The position numbers and the translations under genes were made by a program. Positions 5,830 through 8,455 of a stretch of 8,455 nt of DNA are shown piece by piece. The first letter of the stretch is position 1; the number at the start of each line of letters is the position of its first letter. This DNA comes from Bacillota bacterium (GTDB lineage Bacteria > Bacillota > Clostridia > Christensenellales > CAG-138): positions 1-8,455 of the forward strand of contig JAEZGQ010000155.1 of NCBI GenBank assembly GCA_023416895.1, in the 5' to 3' direction. Below the pieces are notes generated by a model that ran no database searches, was not told the origin of the DNA, and saw only the letters and a program-made list of their open reading frames with translations.

Positions 5830-5870
5830 GCCCCGTACGGCTTTTTTCCGCACGGGGCACTTGTGTTTTT
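5830..5870 (+). terminator. Intrinsic terminator of the ABC exporter operon
   Basis: GCCCCGTACGG (5830-5840) pairs with CCGCACGGGGC (5848-5858) over 11 positions with one mismatch around a 7-base loop. ACTTGTGTTTTT follows, so termination fits the plus strand. The hairpin begins about 30 bases after the permease stop codon. The opposite strand has an A-run after the stem, so it is not bidirectional. Confidence 0.8.
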
Positions 5871-5955
5871 GGTGCACAAAACATATACCGTTCTGAAATT
5901 CACGAAAATGCCGCAATGAATTACATTTTTCCTCACACCGCAAGCAAATAAAGAA

Positions 5956-5984
5956 TTGCCAACGAGGGCTTTTTATGATAATCT
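5956..5984 (+). promoter_or_regulatory. Promoter of tig-clpP-clpX
   Basis: TTGCCA (5956-5961) and TAATCT (5979-5984) are separated by exactly 17 bases, and the -10 carries a TGA extension. Transcription would start near 5991 and leave a leader of about 90 bases before tig. No CIRCE-type or CtsR-type heat-shock operator is recognisable between 5871 and 6079. The rest of that stretch shows nothing else that I can interpret. Confidence 0.55.
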
Positions 5985-6079
5985 ACTATGACGGCTGAGA
6001 ATGTTTTGGCGGCTTTAATAGCTATGCCTTTCATGTATCCCACTATGAACACTATTTTTCGGAGGTAACAACAGCAACT

Positions 6080-7447
6080 ATGGCGACTTTGGAAAAGCTG
6101 CCCGGCAGCAAGGTAAAGCTCACGATTGAAGTCAGCGAGGAAACTCTGGCGGCAGCTACGCAGGAGGCGTACCTGAAAACACGCGGCAAGTTCAACATTC
6201 CGGGCTTCCGCAAAGGGAAAGCACCCCGCGCCATGATTGAAAACATGTATGGCCCGCTCGCGTTTTTTGACGATGCGTTTGATATTTTGTATCCCGCCGC
6301 GTACGGCGAAGCCGTAAAAGAACATTCTGTGCAGGCTGTGGATCGCCCCGATGTTTCCATCGAGCAGCTTGAAACCGGCAAACCCCTTGTTTTTTCCGCC
6401 ACCGTCAGCGTAAAACCCGAGGTGACGCTTGGCCAGTACAAGGGTATAGAAGTTTTGAAGCGCGAGTATAATGTTACGGACGAAATGGTGAACCAGGCCA
6501 TCGACGCGGAACGCGAAAAGGTAGCCCGCTACATTGAGGCCGAGCGCCCCGTTCAGGACGGCGACCTTGTAAATCTCGACTATTCCGGCAGCGTGGACGG
6601 CGTGAAGTTCGACGGCGGCACCGCGGAAGGCCAAGAGCTCACCATCGGCTCGCACACGTTTATTCCCGGCTTTGAAGAGCAGCTTGTCGGCATGACCGCC
6701 GGCGAGGAAAGAGACATTGAAGTTACTTTCCCCGAGGAGTATCACGCCGAGTCGCTCAAGGGCAAAAAGGCTGTGTTTGCCGTTAAGATTAACAACATTC
6801 AGGTGAAGGAACTGCCTGAGGCCGACGACGATTTTGCCAAGGACACCTCCGAGTTTGAAACCATTGCCGAGCTTCGCGATGCGAAGCGCAAGGAAATCGA
6901 GGAGCGCCTTAAGAAAAACGCCGAGATCGAAAAGGAAAACGAAGCCATTCAAAAGGTGGTAGAGGGCGCTGAGGTGGAAATTCCCGAGGCCATGGTGGAG
7001 CGCCAGATCGACGCTTCCTTGCAGAACATCGCCTACCGGCTCGCCTCGCAGGGGCTTTCGTTGGAGGATTACTTCAGGTATACCAACACCACCGAAAAGG
7101 CCATGCGCGACGATTTCAGGAAAGACGCGCACAACCGCGTGAAGGGGCAGCTGGTGCTTGAAGCCATTGCAAAGGCCGAAAACATAACGGCGGATGAAGC
7201 CTCCGTGGATGAAAAGCTGAAAGAGTACGCAGGCCGTTCGGGCAGCGATTTCGATACCTTAAAAAAGAGCCTCACGCCTGATGACATCGCGTATTTTGAA
7301 GACCAGGTGATTGTTGATAAAACCATCGCCGTCATCATGGATAGCTCCGTTGAAAAGGAAGCCGAAGGCGGCGAAGGCGAAAAAAAGGAAAAACCCGCCA
7401 AGAAAACTGCGAAAAAGGCTGCCGCAAAGGAAGAGAAGGCCGAATAG
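6080..7447 (+). CDS. tig: Trigger factor, ribosome-associated chaperone and prolyl isomerase
   Basis: Trigger factor docks at the ribosome exit tunnel and shields nascent chains. It has three domains. The ribosome-binding domain covers about 1-150 and carries the docking signature GFRKGKAPR at 42-50. An FKBP-type isomerase domain covers about 158-243 and includes GDLVNLDYSG and FIPGFEEQLVGM. The helical chaperone arms follow to about 425. The last 30 residues form a Lys/Ala/Glu-rich tail, KKEKPAKKTAKKAAAKEEKAE in part, which is likely disordered. The total length of 455 is slightly above usual because of this tail. The ATG is the only possible start, yet GGAGGT stands 13 bases upstream, further than normal. 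The gene leads a tig-clpP-clpX cluster with no terminator before clpP, 50 bases on. Confidence 0.96.
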   Translation: MATLEKLPGSKVKLTIEVSEETLAAATQEAYLKTRGKFNIPGFRKGKAPRAMIENMYGPLAFFDDAFDILYPAAYGEAVKEHSVQAVDRPDVSIEQLETGKPLVFSATVSVKPEVTLGQYKGIEVLKREYNVTDEMVNQAIDAEREKVARYIEAERPVQDGDLVNLDYSGSVDGVKFDGGTAEGQELTIGSHTFIPGFEEQLVGMTAGEERDIEVTFPEEYHAESLKGKKAVFAVKINNIQVKELPEADDDFAKDTSEFETIAELRDAKRKEIEERLKKNAEIEKENEAIQKVVEGAEVEIPEAMVERQIDASLQNIAYRLASQGLSLEDYFRYTNTTEKAMRDDFRKDAHNRVKGQLVLEAIAKAENITADEASVDEKLKEYAGRSGSDFDTLKKSLTPDDIAYFEDQVIVDKTIAVIMDSSVEKEAEGGEGEKKEKPAKKTAKKAAAKEEKAE

Positions 7448-7497
7448 TATAGTAGGCGGCACGATATTTTTTGAAAACGCAATTTAGGAGGTGCGGC

Positions 7498-8082
7498 ATG
7501 AACCTTGTACCCGTTGTTGTGGAACAAACCAACCGAGGCGAACGTTCCTATGACATCTACTCCCGCTTGCTCAAGGACCGCATCGTGTTTTTGGGCGGCG
7601 AGGTCGACGACGACAGCGCCAACCTTATCATCGCGCAGCTTCTGTTTTTAGAAGCTGACGATCCGGATAAGGACATCAACCTTTACATCAACAGCCCCGG
7701 CGGTTCGGTTACTGCGGGCATGGCGATTTATGACACCATGCAGCACATCAAGTGCGACGTAAGTACCATCTGCATCGGCATGGCGGCGAGCATGGGCGCG
7801 TTTTTGCTTACCGCAGGCGCAAAGGGCAAGCGCAAGGCGCTTCCCAACAGCGAAATTCTCATACACCAGCCGCTGGGCGGTGCGCGCGGACAGGCGACGG
7901 ACGTTGCCATCCATGCCGAACAGCTTCTGAAAACAAGGCGCAAGCTCAACGAAATTCTCTCGCAGCGCACGGGACAGCCGATCGAGAAAATTGCGCTCGA
8001 CACCGAGAGGGATAACTACCTTACGGCAGAGGCCGCCAAAACGTATGGCCTCATCGACGAGATCATCCCTCCAAGGAGGTAA
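7498..8082 (+). CDS. clpP: ATP-dependent Clp protease proteolytic subunit ClpP
   Basis: ClpP forms a double ring of seven-subunit rings that degrades proteins fed in by ClpX or another Clp ATPase. The catalytic triad is complete and at the usual numbering: Ser98 in GMAASMG, His123 in LIHQPLGGA and Asp172 in DTERDNY. INSPGGSVTAG at 65-75 forms the substrate-binding region. The 194-residue length is typical. The ATG at 7498 is chosen because AGGAGG lies six bases before it and the protein then begins MNLVPVVVEQT, the usual form with a short propeptide. A TTG 27 bases upstream in the same frame has no ribosome binding site. It follows tig by 50 bases without a terminator and ends two bases before clpX. 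Confidence 0.97.
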   Translation: MNLVPVVVEQTNRGERSYDIYSRLLKDRIVFLGGEVDDDSANLIIAQLLFLEADDPDKDINLYINSPGGSVTAGMAIYDTMQHIKCDVSTICIGMAASMGAFLLTAGAKGKRKALPNSEILIHQPLGGARGQATDVAIHAEQLLKTRRKLNEILSQRTGQPIEKIALDTERDNYLTAEAAKTYGLIDEIIPPRR

Positions 8083-8084
8083 AC

Positions 8085-8455
8085 ATGGCTAAATTTGACG
8101 ACAAGGGCTCCATCCGGTGCTCGTTCTGCGGTAAATCGCAGGATGAGGTGCACCGCGTAATTGCGGGCCCGGGCGTATACATCTGCAACGAGTGCGTGGA
8201 CCTCTGCCAGGAAATTCTGGAGGAGGACTTTGGCAACGTGAAGATGGACATGACGGAAATTCCAAAGCCCGCCGATATCGTGGCGACGATGGATCAATAC
8301 GTCATCGGCCAGGGCGACGCCAAAAAGGCGCTCGCCGTAGCGGTATACAACCACTATAAGCGCATCAATACCGATGCGAAGCGCGACGATGTGGAGCTTC
8401 AAAAGAGCAACATCGTAATGCTCGGGCCTACCGGCTGCGGCAAAACGATGCTTGC
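8085..8455 (+). CDS. clpX: ATP-dependent Clp protease ATPase ClpX, N-terminal part (runs off right edge)
   Basis: ClpX is the hexameric unfoldase that recognises substrates and threads them into ClpP. The first 123 codons are present. The zinc-binding domain has Cys12, Cys15, Cys34 and Cys37 in CSFC and CNEC. The linker and the start of the AAA+ domain follow, with DQYVIGQGDAKKALAVAVYN at 70-89, and Walker A GPTGCGKT at 114-121 lies close to the window edge. A cysteine replaces the serine more usual in ClpX at the fifth position of Walker A; the motif remains functional in form. The start is two bases after the clpP stop codon, and its ribosome binding site AAGGAGG is formed by the last codons of clpP, so the two are tightly coupled. 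Confidence 0.96.
   Translation, partial: MAKFDDKGSIRCSFCGKSQDEVHRVIAGPGVYICNECVDLCQEILEEDFGNVKMDMTEIPKPADIVATMDQYVIGQGDAKKALAVAVYNHYKRINTDAKRDDVELQKSNIVMLGPTGCGKTML

Noticed and set aside
5871..6079. Heat-shock operator (CIRCE or CtsR box) upstream of tig-clpP-clpX
   Set aside because: I looked for the TTAGCACTC/GAGTGCTAA pair and for GGTCAAA repeats and found neither.
5933..7132. A 399-codon open reading frame on the minus strand across tig
   Set aside because: It is antisense to a certain gene in a codon-biased, GC-richer region, has no ribosome binding site, and its translation resembles no family. It is a shadow.
1..8455. tRNA, rRNA genes and CRISPR arrays
   Set aside because: No cloverleaf, rRNA segment or regularly spaced direct repeats were seen on either strand.

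Overview
The window looks like a chromosomal stretch from a spore-forming member of the Bacillota, most likely class Clostridia. The evidence is a cotJA-cotJB-cotJC spore-coat operon, the tig-clpP-clpX order typical of that class, and strong AGGAGG-type ribosome binding sites throughout. The sequence alone does not support a genus call.

Layout. (1) About 1-2480 is accessory DNA with all genes on the minus strand. Read right to left, it holds a class II Fic AMP-transferase gene with an extended -10 promoter, a terminator-like hairpin, an unrecognised 54-codon gene, a dyad-rich spacer, parA, and the start of an overlapping parB that runs off the left edge. Its base composition is lower in GC than the rest: one sampled 60-base line inside fic is about 40% GC, against about 58% for one in the ABC permease gene. 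The ParA resembles partition ATPases of Tn1549-like conjugative elements. (2) About 2480-3434 is the cotJ operon on the minus strand. cotJA and cotJB are intact, but cotJC loses all family similarity after residue 135 and stops five residues later. Accessory DNA begins exactly there. (3) 3523-5798 (plus) is a two-gene ABC exporter: an ATPase and a 12-segment-like membrane protein, overlapping by ATGA and closed by a strong terminator. (4) 5956-8455 (plus) carries trigger factor, ClpP and the first 123 codons of ClpX, forming the cytosolic protein folding and degradation cluster.

The main observation is the junction at about 2480. A mobile element appears to be integrated inside cotJC, a gene made in the mother cell during sporulation. 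It splits the dimanganese-catalase-like active site, leaving one half of the metal ligands in this window. The arrangement resembles known sporulation intervening elements such as skin in sigK, which excise in the mother cell to rebuild the host gene. Whether this element does so, or simply disrupts cotJC, cannot be decided here. The distal end of the element, its recombinase and the missing 3' part of cotJC would all lie left of position 1.

How the genes work together: parA/parB probably help the element persist as a circle or plasmid-like form, and Fic may modify host targets. The cotJ proteins form part of the inner spore coat. The exporter is an independent unit transcribed divergently from cotJ. 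tig, clpP and clpX act together in protein quality control.
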